The notes under the pieces: generated by a model
Seen by the model: the letters and a program-made list of their open reading frames with translations, nothing else
Told to the model about the DNA's origin: nothing
The model's database searches: none
Part shown: positions 1 through 7,986 of the stretch, piece after piece
Position numbering within the stretch: the stretch's first letter is position 1
Layout of the letters: each line of letters opens with the position of its first letter
Program-made: the position numbers and the translations under genes
Origin: JBOGUF01 sp050696075
Lineage (GTDB): Bacteria; Chloroflexota; Chloroflexia; Thermomicrobiales; UBA6265
NCBI GenBank assembly: GCA_050696075.1
Contig: JBOGUF010000096.1
Span: 1 to 46,119, forward strand
DNA: 46,119 bases
Direction: 5' to 3'

Positions 1-32
1 GCCGAGCCTCGCTCGTTGGTTCGCGCTGTCAT
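1..32 (-). CDS. possible start of a downstream gene (partial)
   Basis: An ATG on the minus strand at 32-30 opens a frame that runs off the window edge, beginning MTARTNERGS. It lies 8 bases after the L25 stop codon, so it could be the next gene of the same operon. Peptidyl-tRNA hydrolase often follows L25, but only about ten residues are visible and they do not identify a family. No clear ribosome binding site is seen. Confidence 0.25.
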   Translation of the reverse strand, partial: MTARTNERGS

Positions 33-40
33 AACGGGAA

Positions 41-712
41 TTAGGATTCGTCGCGTTCGCCGGATCGTCCCTCGGAGGCTTCGGCCGCGGTTTCGCCATC
101 CTCGGTGACTGCTTCGGCGGCCTCCGCGGCCTCCGCGGCCTCCTCGACTTCTTCAACCTCGGGCAGCGACTCGGCGACGAGCAGGGCGATGGCTTCGTCG
201 GGGTCGGTGACCAGGATGACATCTGCCGGCATCGTCAGATCCGCCGCCCGCAAGACGTCGCCGACGTGGAGCAGATGGGATACATCGACGTCGATCTGAT
301 GCGGGAGGACAGATGGCATCGCGCGCACCTCCACCTCGGAGCGGGGGTGTGTCAGGATGCCTTCGGCCTCGGAAGAGAAATGATGGAGCACGACCGGCAC
401 CATCGCCGACAGGTCCTTGAGCATGTTCGGCGCAAAGAAGTCGACGTGTAGCGGATTCCGCTTGACCGGGTCGATTTGGACTTCGTGAATGAAGACCTGT
501 TGCGAGCCACCCTCCCACTCCAACGTGAAGAGGGCGGATTGGCCGTTTGTCCAGTAGAATTTCTCGAGCTCTTTGCGGTCGACTGAGACTTGGACCGTCC
601 CGTCGATGAGGGGACCATAGACGACGCCGGGGATCTTGCCGTCCCGGCGGAGTTGCTTGACTTTCTTGCCGACCACCGTGCGCGGTTCGGCCCTCAGCAT
701 CAGTTCGGCCAT
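41..712 (-). CDS. rplY: 50S ribosomal protein L25 / general stress protein Ctc
   Basis: This 223-residue protein is the long (Ctc/TL5) form of ribosomal protein L25, which binds 5S rRNA in the large subunit. The N-terminal half (residues 1-92) has the typical start MAELMLRAEPR and the GKIPGVVYG segment of the 5S-binding beta-barrel. Residues about 95-190 form the Ctc C-terminal domain, and the last 30 or so residues are a low-complexity Glu/Ala acidic tail, common in this family. The frame stays open upstream, but the ATG at 712 has an AGGAGG ribosome binding site at 719-724 with 6-base spacing, and the extra upstream residues look like random GC-rich translation, so the short start is preferred. 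Confidence 0.93.
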   Translation of the reverse strand: MAELMLRAEPRTVVGKKVKQLRRDGKIPGVVYGPLIDGTVQVSVDRKELEKFYWTNGQSALFTLEWEGGSQQVFIHEVQIDPVKRNPLHVDFFAPNMLKDLSAMVPVVLHHFSSEAEGILTHPRSEVEVRAMPSVLPHQIDVDVSHLLHVGDVLRAADLTMPADVILVTDPDEAIALLVAESLPEVEEVEEAAEAAEAAEAVTEDGETAAEASEGRSGERDES

Positions 713-1217
713 CGGCCGCCTCCTGACCCTACTTCCTTGTCTTCGCCGCACGGTTGACGCGCAGACAAACGCGGCGCCCGCCGGAGCACGGCACGCGCCG
801 CGCGACCGGGGAGTGTACCACCCGCGGCGATCCGCGTGACGGCCGAAGCGACGACTGGAAGGGCCAGGGCATGTCCGAAAACCGCCAGACGCGGAGGGCG
901 CAACTGGCGACAATACGCGTATCGGCCTCGGTTCTGTTGCCTGTTCCGCCGTCGCCAACCGTCGTCTTGGCATGTTCCTTGACAGTCGTTCGGGTCGTTA
1001 CGTAGCATTGGCCAGCCCAACTGAGGCCGATAGACGTAGTACGAGTACAGAGCGTTCGCGACGGTCGACGCCGGACAACGCGACAGGACCCGTTTCCAGA
1101 GGCAATCGCGGCACTGGCACTATTGACCGACCCGCTGGAAGATGGATGGATGCGCCGTTCGCGATGGACGCGGCGCGGGATCCCGCGTTGTTGCGGTGGT
1201 AGGAAGAGGGAACGACC
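713..1217. other. intergenic region, 505 bp
   Basis: This gap separates divergently transcribed L25 and the first ABC permease. Short open frames here have arginine/proline-rich compositions typical of GC-rich non-coding DNA. A TTGACA hexamer at 979-984 matches a sigma-70 -35 box on the plus strand, but no convincing -10 follows at 16-18 bases. No RNA gene was recognised. The substrate-binding protein often found before such permeases is absent. Confidence 0.6.
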
Positions 1218-2162
1218 ATGGGACGATACCTGATTCGCCGGGGATTGATCTCGATCGTCACCCTGGTCGTGATCAGCATGGTGGTCTTTTCGATCCTGGC
1301 GTTGGCCCCCGGCGACCCGCTCTCCGGATTTGCCAACAACCCCAACGTCCCGCCCGAGTTGCGGCAGCGCTTGGCCGACCAACTCGGCATCAACGACCCG
1401 ATTCACGAGCAGTACATGCGCTGGGCGACGCAGTACGCGCAAGGCAATTGGGGCGTCTCCTATACCTCACGCAGCTCGGTCAGCGAATACGTGTTTGGGC
1501 GGCTGCCGGTCACGATCGTGATCCTCGGCTCGGCGCAACTCCTGGGGTTGATGATCGCGATTCCGGTCGGGGTGATCTCCGCGCTCAAGCAGTATTCCCT
1601 CTTCGATCAATTCGCGACGACCTTTGCCTTCCTCGGCTTCAGCTTGCCGACCTTCTTTACCGGCCTGCTGATGATTATCGTCTTCAGCGTCAAGCTCAAC
1701 TGGTTCCCCTTCATCTACGACTCGACGACCTCAGGACTCTGGCCGAATATCAAACAGGCGATCATGCCGGTGACGGTGCTCGGCCTCTTCGGGTCGGCGA
1801 CGCTGACGCGATTCGTCCGCGCCTCGATGCTCGAAGTGATTAATCAGGACTATGTACGGACGGCGCGGGCGAAGGGTCTGCGCGAGCAAACGGTGGTCAT
1901 CGCGCATGGGATGCGCAACGCGATGATCCCGGTGATAACGATCGTCGCCTTGCAGGTCCCGACGATCTTCGGCGGGGCGGTGGTGACGGAGCAGATTTTT
2001 AGCGTCCCAGGGATCGGCTCGCTGCTGATCAGCTCGATCCAGAGTGCGGATGTGCCGGTAGTGATGGCGATCGCGTTCGGGATCTCGATCCTGGTCGTTT
2101 TGTTCAACGTCATCGCCGATATCCTGTACGCGGTGCTCGACCCGCGGATTAAGTACACGTAG
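1218..2162 (+). CDS. ABC transporter permease, DppB/OppB type
   Basis: This 314-residue integral membrane protein is the first permease of a peptide/nickel-type ABC importer. It has an N-terminal membrane segment (about 10-30) preceded by the usual MGRYLIRRG start, a periplasmic loop with the family GDPL motif, then about five more segments. The cytoplasmic EAA loop (DYVRTARAKGL, near residue 215) contacts the ATPase. An AGGAAGAGGG ribosome binding site precedes the ATG. The DppC-type partner follows after 50 bases, so the two are probably co-transcribed. No ATPase or substrate-binding protein gene is nearby, so the substrate cannot be inferred and the remaining subunits must be encoded elsewhere. 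Confidence 0.92.
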   Translation: MGRYLIRRGLISIVTLVVISMVVFSILALAPGDPLSGFANNPNVPPELRQRLADQLGINDPIHEQYMRWATQYAQGNWGVSYTSRSSVSEYVFGRLPVTIVILGSAQLLGLMIAIPVGVISALKQYSLFDQFATTFAFLGFSLPTFFTGLLMIIVFSVKLNWFPFIYDSTTSGLWPNIKQAIMPVTVLGLFGSATLTRFVRASMLEVINQDYVRTARAKGLREQTVVIAHGMRNAMIPVITIVALQVPTIFGGAVVTEQIFSVPGIGSLLISSIQSADVPVVMAIAFGISILVVLFNVIADILYAVLDPRIKYT

Positions 2163-2212
2163 GTCACGGGAACCTGGACCGGACGACGATGCCCGTACCG
2201 GGGAGGACAGCA

Positions 2213-3229
2213 ATGTCGCAGCAGGCCGAAGTCAAGTTGCCGCCGGGAGGCGTGGCTGGAGCGCGGGGCGTGGCGGGTCAGGCGGTCGCCGGGACTCCCC
2301 GCGGTTTGGCGCGGTACGATCAGGTTCACCAGCGCAAGCAGCGGTCGTTGTGGAACAACGCCGTGCGGCAGTTCCGCCAGCACCGGCTGGCGATGGCGGG
2401 TATGATCCTCTTCTTGCTCCTGATCGTGGCGACGACGATCGGGTCGTTGGTCTACCCGAAGGAGATCGACGACATCGACTTCTCGGTCCAGAGTGCATCC
2501 TTTAGCTGGACGCATCCGTTCGGGACCGATTCGTTGGGCCAAGACATTCTCGCTCGCATTCTCTGGGGAGGCAGGATTTCGCTGGCGGTCGGCGTCTTGG
2601 CCGCGTTCGTGGCGATCCTGATCGGTACGTCGATCGGCGCGATCGCCGGTTTCTTTGGCGGCTTCACCGACAGCCTGCTGATGCGCATCACCGACATGTT
2701 CATCAGCCTGCCGGCGCTACCGCTGCTGCTGCTGATCAGCTTCCTGTTCAAAGACTCGATGTACAGCTTCTTCGATGACCGCTTCAACAACGGCAACCTC
2801 GGCGTCTTCTTACTCATCGTCGTGGTCATCGCGGCGTTGGCTTGGATGCCGACCGCGCGGCTGGTTCGGGCAAGTTTTCTCTCGGTGAAGGAGAAAGAGT
2901 TTGTCGAGGCGGCGCGGTCGATCGGCGCCGTGCGCTCGTCGCTGATTTCCCGGCACATCTTGCCGAACGTGATGAGTCCGATCATCGTGGCGGCGACCTT
3001 GGAGGTCGGCTCGGCGATCATCACGGAGTCGACATTGTCCTTCCTGGGACTCGGTTTCCCGTCGGACGTGCCAACGTGGGGGCGGATGCTCTTCGAGGCG
3101 AAGGACTACATCCAGCTCTCGCCGCACGAGGCATTGATCCCCGGCACCTTCATCTTCATCACCGTGCTCTCGATCAACTACATCGGCGACGGCCTGCGGG
3201 ATGCGCTCGACCCGCGGAAGACGCAGTAG
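2213..3229 (+). CDS. ABC transporter permease, DppC/OppC type
   Basis: This 338-residue protein is the second permease of the peptide-type importer. A long N-terminal cytoplasmic stretch (1-65) is followed by a first membrane segment, the family's HPFGTDSLGQDI motif near residue 105, and five more segments. The EAA loop reads EFVEAARSIGA, and the C-terminal region carries the typical STLSFLGLG and ALDPR motifs. The ATG at 2213 has a GGGAGGAC ribosome binding site. An in-frame ATG at 2189 lacks one. It pairs with the DppB-type gene just upstream. The operon ends here without ATPase genes. Confidence 0.92.
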   Translation: MSQQAEVKLPPGGVAGARGVAGQAVAGTPRGLARYDQVHQRKQRSLWNNAVRQFRQHRLAMAGMILFLLLIVATTIGSLVYPKEIDDIDFSVQSASFSWTHPFGTDSLGQDILARILWGGRISLAVGVLAAFVAILIGTSIGAIAGFFGGFTDSLLMRITDMFISLPALPLLLLISFLFKDSMYSFFDDRFNNGNLGVFLLIVVVIAALAWMPTARLVRASFLSVKEKEFVEAARSIGAVRSSLISRHILPNVMSPIIVAATLEVGSAIITESTLSFLGLGFPSDVPTWGRMLFEAKDYIQLSPHEALIPGTFIFITVLSINYIGDGLRDALDPRKTQ

Positions 3230-3301
3230 CGATCTTGGTACCCGATCGGGCGTCATAAACTTCGCCCCGGCGGGTGAGTGGGCGAGTTGGTCGTGGGACG
3301 C

Positions 3302-3577
3302 TCATGCCGAGGACTCGCCGAGTTGAAATGCCTCCCAATCGGCTATGGCGAACTCTTCGTTGATCCGGTCCGATTCGGCAAGGTACTCCTCGTCTTCGGC
3401 CATGAGCGCGAAGGCCGCGTCGATCTCGGCTTCTTCCTGAGCAGCGAGCTCTCGTCTGATAGCTTCTGCCACAAAGGCGTTGCGGCCGCGGATTTTCCCC
3501 GCGCACACGGTGTCATCGACCTGTTCGAGCAGCTTTGTGGGCAACGTCAGCGTCGTGCGTGTGACGTGGCCGGCCAT
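3302..3577 (-). CDS. ribbon-helix-helix (CopG/ParD-type) DNA-binding protein
   Basis: This is a 91-residue protein with a ribbon-helix-helix N-terminus: a beta-strand (VTRTTLTLP), helix 1 (TKLLEQVDDTV) and helix 2 (RNAFVAEAIRREL). An acidic C-terminal half is rich in Glu and Ala, as in antitoxins whose tail binds a toxin. The start ATG at 3577 is preceded by TAGGAGA on the minus strand. Only 72 bases separate its stop from the ABC permease stop, so no toxin gene lies downstream. It is either an orphan antitoxin or a stand-alone repressor. The divergent small gene starting at 3654 is a possible target. Confidence 0.75.
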   Translation of the reverse strand: MAGHVTRTTLTLPTKLLEQVDDTVCAGKIRGRNAFVAEAIRRELAAQEEAEIDAAFALMAEDEEYLAESDRINEEFAIADWEAFQLGESSA

Positions 3578-3653
3578 GAGATTCTCCTACGGTGATGGCA
3601 AGCGAGATGGCAGAGCTGATGCCGATACTAGCATCAGTCTGGAGGTTTCGGCC

Positions 3654-3962
3654 TTGGAACACCCCGCGGCGGTCGTCGAGCGTTTGGCATTCGCCTGGAA
3701 GGACCATAGTCGGTATGTCAATGTCGTCGCCGTGCAGACGGGATGGCTGGTGGTTTGGGGCAAGTATGAGGACGCCGGGGCGCGGAAGCTGGTTCATGGC
3801 AGCCAAGTCTATCGCGATCCGGACGGGGCGCGCCGTCGGTTGGTCGCCGCGATAGTCGAACTGACCGCGCATCCAGGGCATGCCGCGGATGCGCTGGCCC
3901 TGCTCGATCGGCAGGGTGGGTTGATGCGGCGAGAATTGCCTGGGCTGCCTGATCCGCTGTGA
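3654..3962 (+). CDS. small protein of unknown function
   Basis: I do not recognise this 102-residue protein. It is mixed alpha/beta, starting LEHPAAVVERLAFAWKD, with a central segment rich in Val, Trp and Tyr (VVAVQTGWLVVWGKY) that predicts beta-strands, and a C-terminal helical part. There is no signal peptide or membrane segment. I chose the TTG at 3654 because GGAGG at 3641-3645 sits 8 bases before it. The frame continues upstream but through sequence antisense to the ribbon-helix-helix gene. It is divergent from that gene, so the two may share a control region. The reading frame looks coding, but the start is uncertain. Confidence 0.55.
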   Translation: MEHPAAVVERLAFAWKDHSRYVNVVAVQTGWLVVWGKYEDAGARKLVHGSQVYRDPDGARRRLVAAIVELTAHPGHAADALALLDRQGGLMRRELPGLPDPL

Positions 3963-3994
3963 TTGAGACGATCGTTGCCGCGTGGTTTCCCGCC

Positions 3995-4657
3995 CTAAAC
4001 TGCCAACAGGCCGCGGCGGGTCGCGATGGTGACCGCCTCGGTGCGGCTGCCGGCGCCGAGTTTTGCCAAGAGTGAGCCGACGTGGAACTTGGCCGTGTGC
4101 TCGCTGATGCCGAGCTCGCGGGCGATCGCCTTGTTGGGCAGACCGGAGGCGACGAGGGCGAGGACCTCGCGCTCGCGGGCGGTAAGGGGTTCGCCGGCGC
4201 CCGTCAATGGCGCGGGCATCGGCGGCTGCTCGGCGTGGGCATGGATGCCGGCGGCGCCGACGAGATCGGGGTCGATCACGGTCAGTCCGGCGACGACGGC
4301 GCGGACGGCCGCGGCGAGGGCGCCGGCATCGGCGTCCGGGGCGAGGTAGGCGACCGGGTCAGGACCAAGGCCGGGACCGTCGACCGCCGGATCGGCGCCG
4401 AGCAGGACCAGCGGCGCCCGCGGGTAGTGCTCCCCAATCTCGTCGATCAGGTCGGCGCCGCTGCCGGCGTCAAGGACGATGACGTCGGGCGAGGCGTCGA
4501 GTCCGGCGACCGTGCCGGGTGGCGGCGCCTGGATTGGCGCGATGTTGGTGTCTTGGGCCAGGAGGGCGGCGAGGCCGGCGCGGACGGCCGGGTAACCGGC
4601 GACTACCAGCACCCGGATCGTCCGCGCCGGTTCCCCGGCGGTTGCCCGCTCGCTCAC
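3995..4657 (-). CDS. LuxR-family regulator with degenerate receiver domain
   Basis: This 220-residue protein has a response-regulator-like fold (residues about 13-125) and a C-terminal LuxR helix-turn-helix (about 155-215, LTAREREVLALVASG and KAIARELGISEHTAKFHV). The receiver keeps an Asp at position 63 in VIVLDAG where the phosphoacceptor normally sits. The acidic pair at the start is replaced by AGYP, and the conserved Lys of the GYLLK motif is missing (AYLAPDAD). Phosphorylation by a kinase is therefore doubtful, and no histidine kinase is nearby. Its ATG overlaps the stop of the upstream protease gene by 4 bases, so translation is coupled and the regulator is probably linked to the protease's function. 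Confidence 0.88.
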   Translation of the reverse strand: MSERATAGEPARTIRVLVVAGYPAVRAGLAALLAQDTNIAPIQAPPPGTVAGLDASPDVIVLDAGSGADLIDEIGEHYPRAPLVLLGADPAVDGPGLGPDPVAYLAPDADAGALAAAVRAVVAGLTVIDPDLVGAAGIHAHAEQPPMPAPLTGAGEPLTAREREVLALVASGLPNKAIARELGISEHTAKFHVGSLLAKLGAGSRTEAVTIATRRGLLAV

Positions 4658-5538
4658 GCCCGCTCCGTGGGGACGACGGTGAAGACGCGCGGCTCGCCGC
4701 CGCGAAGGACGGTGACGGCGACGGCGTCGCCTGGTTCGAGGCGAAGGACCGCGGCCGGCACCGACTCCTGATCGGTCACCGTCGTCTCGCCGATGGCGAC
4801 GATGACGTCGCCGACGATGAGGCCGGCGCGGTCGGCCGGCGTGCCTTCGCCGACCTCGGTGACGACGAAGCCGGCCGGAAAATCGGGGCGGCGCAGGGCG
4901 GCGGCGATGCCGTTGACGCCGAGGAAGGCCGCGCCGCGGGCGTCGCGGTCGCCGCCGACGAAGCGCTCGACCGCCAGGCTCGGGATGGCGAAAGCGAGCT
5001 TGCCGCTGACCATCGTATTGATGCCGATGACCCGGCCTTGGGCGTCGACCAGTGGCCCGCCGGAGTTGCCGGGGGCGAGCGTGACGTCGGCTTGCAAGAG
5101 GTCGCCGGTGCGGGGTCCGCCCTCGGTCGCCGCTTGACCGGCGGCGACGACGACGCCGGCGGTGACGGCGTCGCGGAAGCCGAGCGGGTGCCCGATGGCG
5201 ATGGCGATTTGGCCGGGGCGGACGGTCGAGGAGTCGCCGACGTGGATCGCGGGCAGATCGTTTTCCGCGATCTTGATAATCGCCAGGTCCCGTGTCGGGT
5301 GGCGGGCGGCGACGATGCCGACGAATTTGCGGCCGTCGGCGAGGACGACCTCGGCCCGCCCGTCGCGGGCGACGTGGCTATTGGTGACGATTTGGCCGTC
5401 TGATCGCCAGACGACGCCCGCGCCGTTGCCGCCGCGGTGGTAGATGAGGGCGACCGTCCGCCCGACGCGCTGGGCGACGTCGGCGATCTCCTCGGACAAG
5501 GCGCCGGCGAGTGGTCCGGCTTCAAGCAGCGTGGCCAT
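4654..5538 (-). CDS. HtrA/DegP-like serine protease with PDZ domain (copy 2)
   Basis: This is a 294-residue S1C-family protease. The trypsin-like domain covers about residues 15-190 with the complete triad His55 (TNSHV), Asp84 (TRDLAI) and Ser159 (PGNSGGP). A PDZ domain follows (about 205-292, with GTPADRAGLIVGDVIVAI). There is no signal peptide or membrane anchor, unlike the usual periplasmic or surface HtrA, so it probably acts in the cytoplasm unless the true start is missed. A paralogue (5678-6610) lies upstream in the same orientation, separated by a 140-bp heptamer-repeat hairpin. The LuxR-type gene overlaps its 3' end by 4 bases. Confidence 0.9.
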   Translation of the reverse strand: MATLLEAGPLAGALSEEIADVAQRVGRTVALIYHRGGNGAGVVWRSDGQIVTNSHVARDGRAEVVLADGRKFVGIVAARHPTRDLAIIKIAENDLPAIHVGDSSTVRPGQIAIAIGHPLGFRDAVTAGVVVAAGQAATEGGPRTGDLLQADVTLAPGNSGGPLVDAQGRVIGINTMVSGKLAFAIPSLAVERFVGGDRDARGAAFLGVNGIAAALRRPDFPAGFVVTEVGEGTPADRAGLIVGDVIVAIGETTVTDQESVPAAVLRLEPGDAVAVTVLRGGEPRVFTVVPTERA

Positions 5539-5569
5539 GGGGCGGTTCCATCCTCTTCGGTGACATGAT

Positions 5570-5680
5570 AGGCGTTGAAGGCGGAAGGCGTTAGGGCTGA
5601 GGCGTTAGGCGTTAGGGAGAACGACGACGTAGCCCCTAACACCTAACGCCTAACGCCTAACCTCTAACGCCTAACGGCTA
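5570..5680. repeat. heptamer repeat hairpin between two HtrA genes
   Basis: The left arm (5570-5617) is built of degenerate GGCGTTA heptamers. The right arm (5633-5680) is built of CCTAACG heptamers, its reverse complement. A 15-base spacer ending ACGACGTAG separates them, so the segment can fold into a long hairpin. The TAG stop of the upstream protease (5680-5678 on the minus strand) lies at the right edge. A clearly related element with the same GACGACGTAGCCCC centre is at 12655-12724. Confidence 0.85.
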
Positions 5681-6610
5681 TGCCCGTTCGCCGACGGTGA
5701 CGGTGACATCTTGGCGTTGTCCGCCGCGGATGACGAGGATGCGGACCGGCTGGCCGACGAGGTCGCCGACGAGGTGGTCCATCAGCTCTTCGACCGAGGC
5801 AACCGGCGTCTCGTTGACGGCGACGATAACGTCGCCGAGGAAGATGCCGTCCTTGTCGGCGGGGCTGCCCGCATCGACGTTGACGACGACGAGGCCGGTT
5901 TCCTGTGAGACGCCGGCGGCGCTGGCGAGGCCGCGCGGGATAGCGACGGCTTGGGCGCCGATGCCGAGGAAGCCGCGACGGACCTTGCCGTGTGTCTGCA
6001 ACGCGGCGACGACGCCGTCGATGGCCGCCGCGGGCACCGTCAGCCCACCGCCCCGGCCGAGGGTCGAGGAATTGAGCCCGATCAGGTTCCCGGTCGGGTC
6101 GACGAGCGGTCCGCCGGAGAAGCCGGGGAGCATCGCCACGTCAGCCCGCACGTAGCCCTCGACCGAATCGCCGCGCTGGGTCCGCCAGGAGCCGCCGACG
6201 ACGCTGACGACGCCGAAGGAAGCCATCGGTCCGCTGGGACCCGGCCGGCCGATGGCGAGGGCGAGGTTGCCCGCGCGGACCGGGTTGTCGCCTCGGGGGG
6301 GCACGGTGAGGCCGCTGACCTCGATTTTCAAGAGCGCGATATCGCTGCCGGGATCGCGTCCGAGGAGCTTGGCCGGGACGGTGCGACCGTCCGGCAGACC
6401 GATGGTTATGTCTTCATTCTGCTCCACGACGTGGTTGGCGGTGACGATGAGACCGTTGTCGCTCCAGACGATGCCAGTGGCCGGCATCCGGCGGCGCGCG
6501 TTGACGGTGACGGTCCAGGCCCCGGCGCGCTCGACCGCGGAGGCGAGGTCGTCGGAGAGCTGGTTAAGCACGGTGCCGCCGAGGTTGTCGATCGTGTCGA
6601 TGGTGGTCAT
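5678..6610 (-). CDS. HtrA/DegP-like serine protease with PDZ domain (copy 1)
   Basis: This 310-residue S1C-type protease has the triad His60 (TANHV), Asp90 (GSDIALL) and Ser165 (GFSGGP). The residue before the catalytic Ser is Phe rather than the usual Asn, a small departure from GNSGG. A PDZ domain spans about 210-305 (GSPADKDGIFLGDVIVAVNE). The start at 6610 (MTTIDTIDNL) has a GGGGAAC site before it. The longer upstream frame is compositionally non-coding. There is no signal peptide or membrane segment. It is the first gene of the run protease 1, protease 2, LuxR regulator. The two proteases share architecture but are diverged paralogues, so partial division of substrates is possible. Confidence 0.9.
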   Translation of the reverse strand: MTTIDTIDNLGGTVLNQLSDDLASAVERAGAWTVTVNARRRMPATGIVWSDNGLIVTANHVVEQNEDITIGLPDGRTVPAKLLGRDPGSDIALLKIEVSGLTVPPRGDNPVRAGNLALAIGRPGPSGPMASFGVVSVVGGSWRTQRGDSVEGYVRADVAMLPGFSGGPLVDPTGNLIGLNSSTLGRGGGLTVPAAAIDGVVAALQTHGKVRRGFLGIGAQAVAIPRGLASAAGVSQETGLVVVNVDAGSPADKDGIFLGDVIVAVNETPVASVEELMDHLVGDLVGQPVRILVIRGGQRQDVTVTVGERA

Positions 6611-6744
6611 TGGAGTTCCCCTGTCGTATTCGGTACGTTGCCGGCCGCAATCATGCCCCGGCCGGTAACAATTAGGGTAGGATCGACCGTGACGTTGGGG
6701 TACCGCCCGACAGGTGAGGACGCGGCCTATCCGTCCGGCTAGGA

Positions 6745-6790
6745 GAGGCGGAAGGCGGCAAGGCGGCAAGGCGGCAAGGCGGGAGGCGGA
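6745..6790. repeat. AGGCGGC(A) tandem repeat
   Basis: About six copies of a 7-8-base unit (AGGCGGA, AGGCGGCA, AGGCGGG) lie between the divergent protease and aminotransferase genes. The unit is the same as in the arrays at 22693 and 29955. Unlike most other arrays here it does not directly follow a stop codon. Confidence 0.8.
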
Positions 6791-6814
6791 ACACGAGCGG
6801 CGGGGAGCATTGCC

Positions 6815-7978
6815 TTGAAGATCGAGACGTTTGCGCTCGAGCGGTGGATGACGACCTATGAAGTGGGGGCAGCGTACGACATCGCGGAGAGCGGCATCTA
6901 TCCGTTGACGACGCGGGAGCTGATCGGGCTGCTGCCGGAACCGGAGCGGGAGCAGGCGCTGGCCCTGTTGCTCGATCTGCGCTTGGGCTACAGCGAGGCG
7001 CGCGGGACGGAGGCGTTGCGCGCGGCGCTGGCCGAAACGTATCAGCGAACAAGCCCGGACGAGATCCTGGTCACCACTGGCGCGATCGAGGCGAATTTCC
7101 TGCTCTTCAACGCCCTATTGGAGGCTGGCGACCACGTCGTGTCGATCCACCCGGCGTACCAGCAGTTGTTCAGTGTGCCGCGCGCCATCGGGTGCGACGT
7201 TTCGTTGTGGAACGTAAGACCGGAAACAGACTTCCGCTATGACCTCGCGGCGCTGGAACGGCTGGTGACGTCACGGACGAAGCTGATCGTCGTCAACACG
7301 CCGCACAACCCGACCGGCGCGATGCTTACCGCCGACGAGGTGCGACAAGTCTACGATCTGGCGGAATCGGTCGGGGCGTGGGTGCTCAGCGATGAGGCGT
7401 ACCGGTGGCTGGAGATTCCGGGCGGGGAGCCGTTGGCGCCGCCGATGCGCAATCTCGGCGACCGGGGCATCAGCGTGGGCACGGTCTCGAAGCCGTTTGG
7501 GCTGCCGGGCTTGCGGATCGGCTGGTTCGCCGGGCCGGTGGAGGTTGTGCAACGGTGTTGGGGCATGCGGGACTATGTCTCGCTCAGTCCCGGCAAGCTC
7601 AACGACGCCCTGGCACTGTTGGCGCTGACGCACCGGGACGGCATCATTGAACGCAACCGCGCCATCGTCGCCGAGAACCTCGCCACCGCCGCGCGGTGGT
7701 TCGACGAGCACGAGGACCTTGCGTCCTGGACGCCACCGCGCGGCGGCTTGCTGGCGCTCCTGAAGTACCACCTCGACGTTCCCTCGTTGCAACTCGCGAA
7801 CCGGATGGCCGAGGAGCAGAGCGTCATGCTCGCGCCCGGTTCGGCGTTCGGGTACGAGGGCTACCTGCGGATCGGGGTGGGACCGACGCCGGCCGTCTTT
7901 GCGGAAGGGTTGCGGCGGACAGCGGCGTGTTTGGCGTCGGTGAGGAACGGAGCCGAAGTATGCATCGCGTCCCAATAG
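6815..7978 (+). CDS. class I/II PLP-dependent aminotransferase
   Basis: This 387-residue fold-type I aminotransferase has the expected motifs: NTPHNPTG around Asn165, DEAY with Asp193 and Tyr196, and the PLP lysine Lys226 in TVSKPFGLPGLRIGW. It probably transfers an amino group between an amino acid and a 2-oxo acid in the cytoplasm. The substrate is not evident; the overall look resembles capreomycidine-synthase-like or aspartate-aminotransferase-like proteins. The start is a TTG at 6815, supported by GGGGAG at 6802-6807. It is transcribed alone, divergently from the HtrA genes, with a short repeat array upstream. Confidence 0.88.
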   Translation: MKIETFALERWMTTYEVGAAYDIAESGIYPLTTRELIGLLPEPEREQALALLLDLRLGYSEARGTEALRAALAETYQRTSPDEILVTTGAIEANFLLFNALLEAGDHVVSIHPAYQQLFSVPRAIGCDVSLWNVRPETDFRYDLAALERLVTSRTKLIVVNTPHNPTGAMLTADEVRQVYDLAESVGAWVLSDEAYRWLEIPGGEPLAPPMRNLGDRGISVGTVSKPFGLPGLRIGWFAGPVEVVQRCWGMRDYVSLSPGKLNDALALLALTHRDGIIERNRAIVAENLATAARWFDEHEDLASWTPPRGGLLALLKYHLDVPSLQLANRMAEEQSVMLAPGSAFGYEGYLRIGVGPTPAVFAEGLRRTAACLASVRNGAEVCIASQ

Positions 7979-7986
7979 GAGGATCA

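Noticed and set aside
713..1217. Small genes in the gap after L25
   Set aside because: All frames show Arg/Pro/Thr-rich random composition and lack ribosome binding sites.
5570..5680. Possible CRISPR-like array
   Set aside because: The units are 7 bases, contiguous and without spacers, and no cas genes are present.
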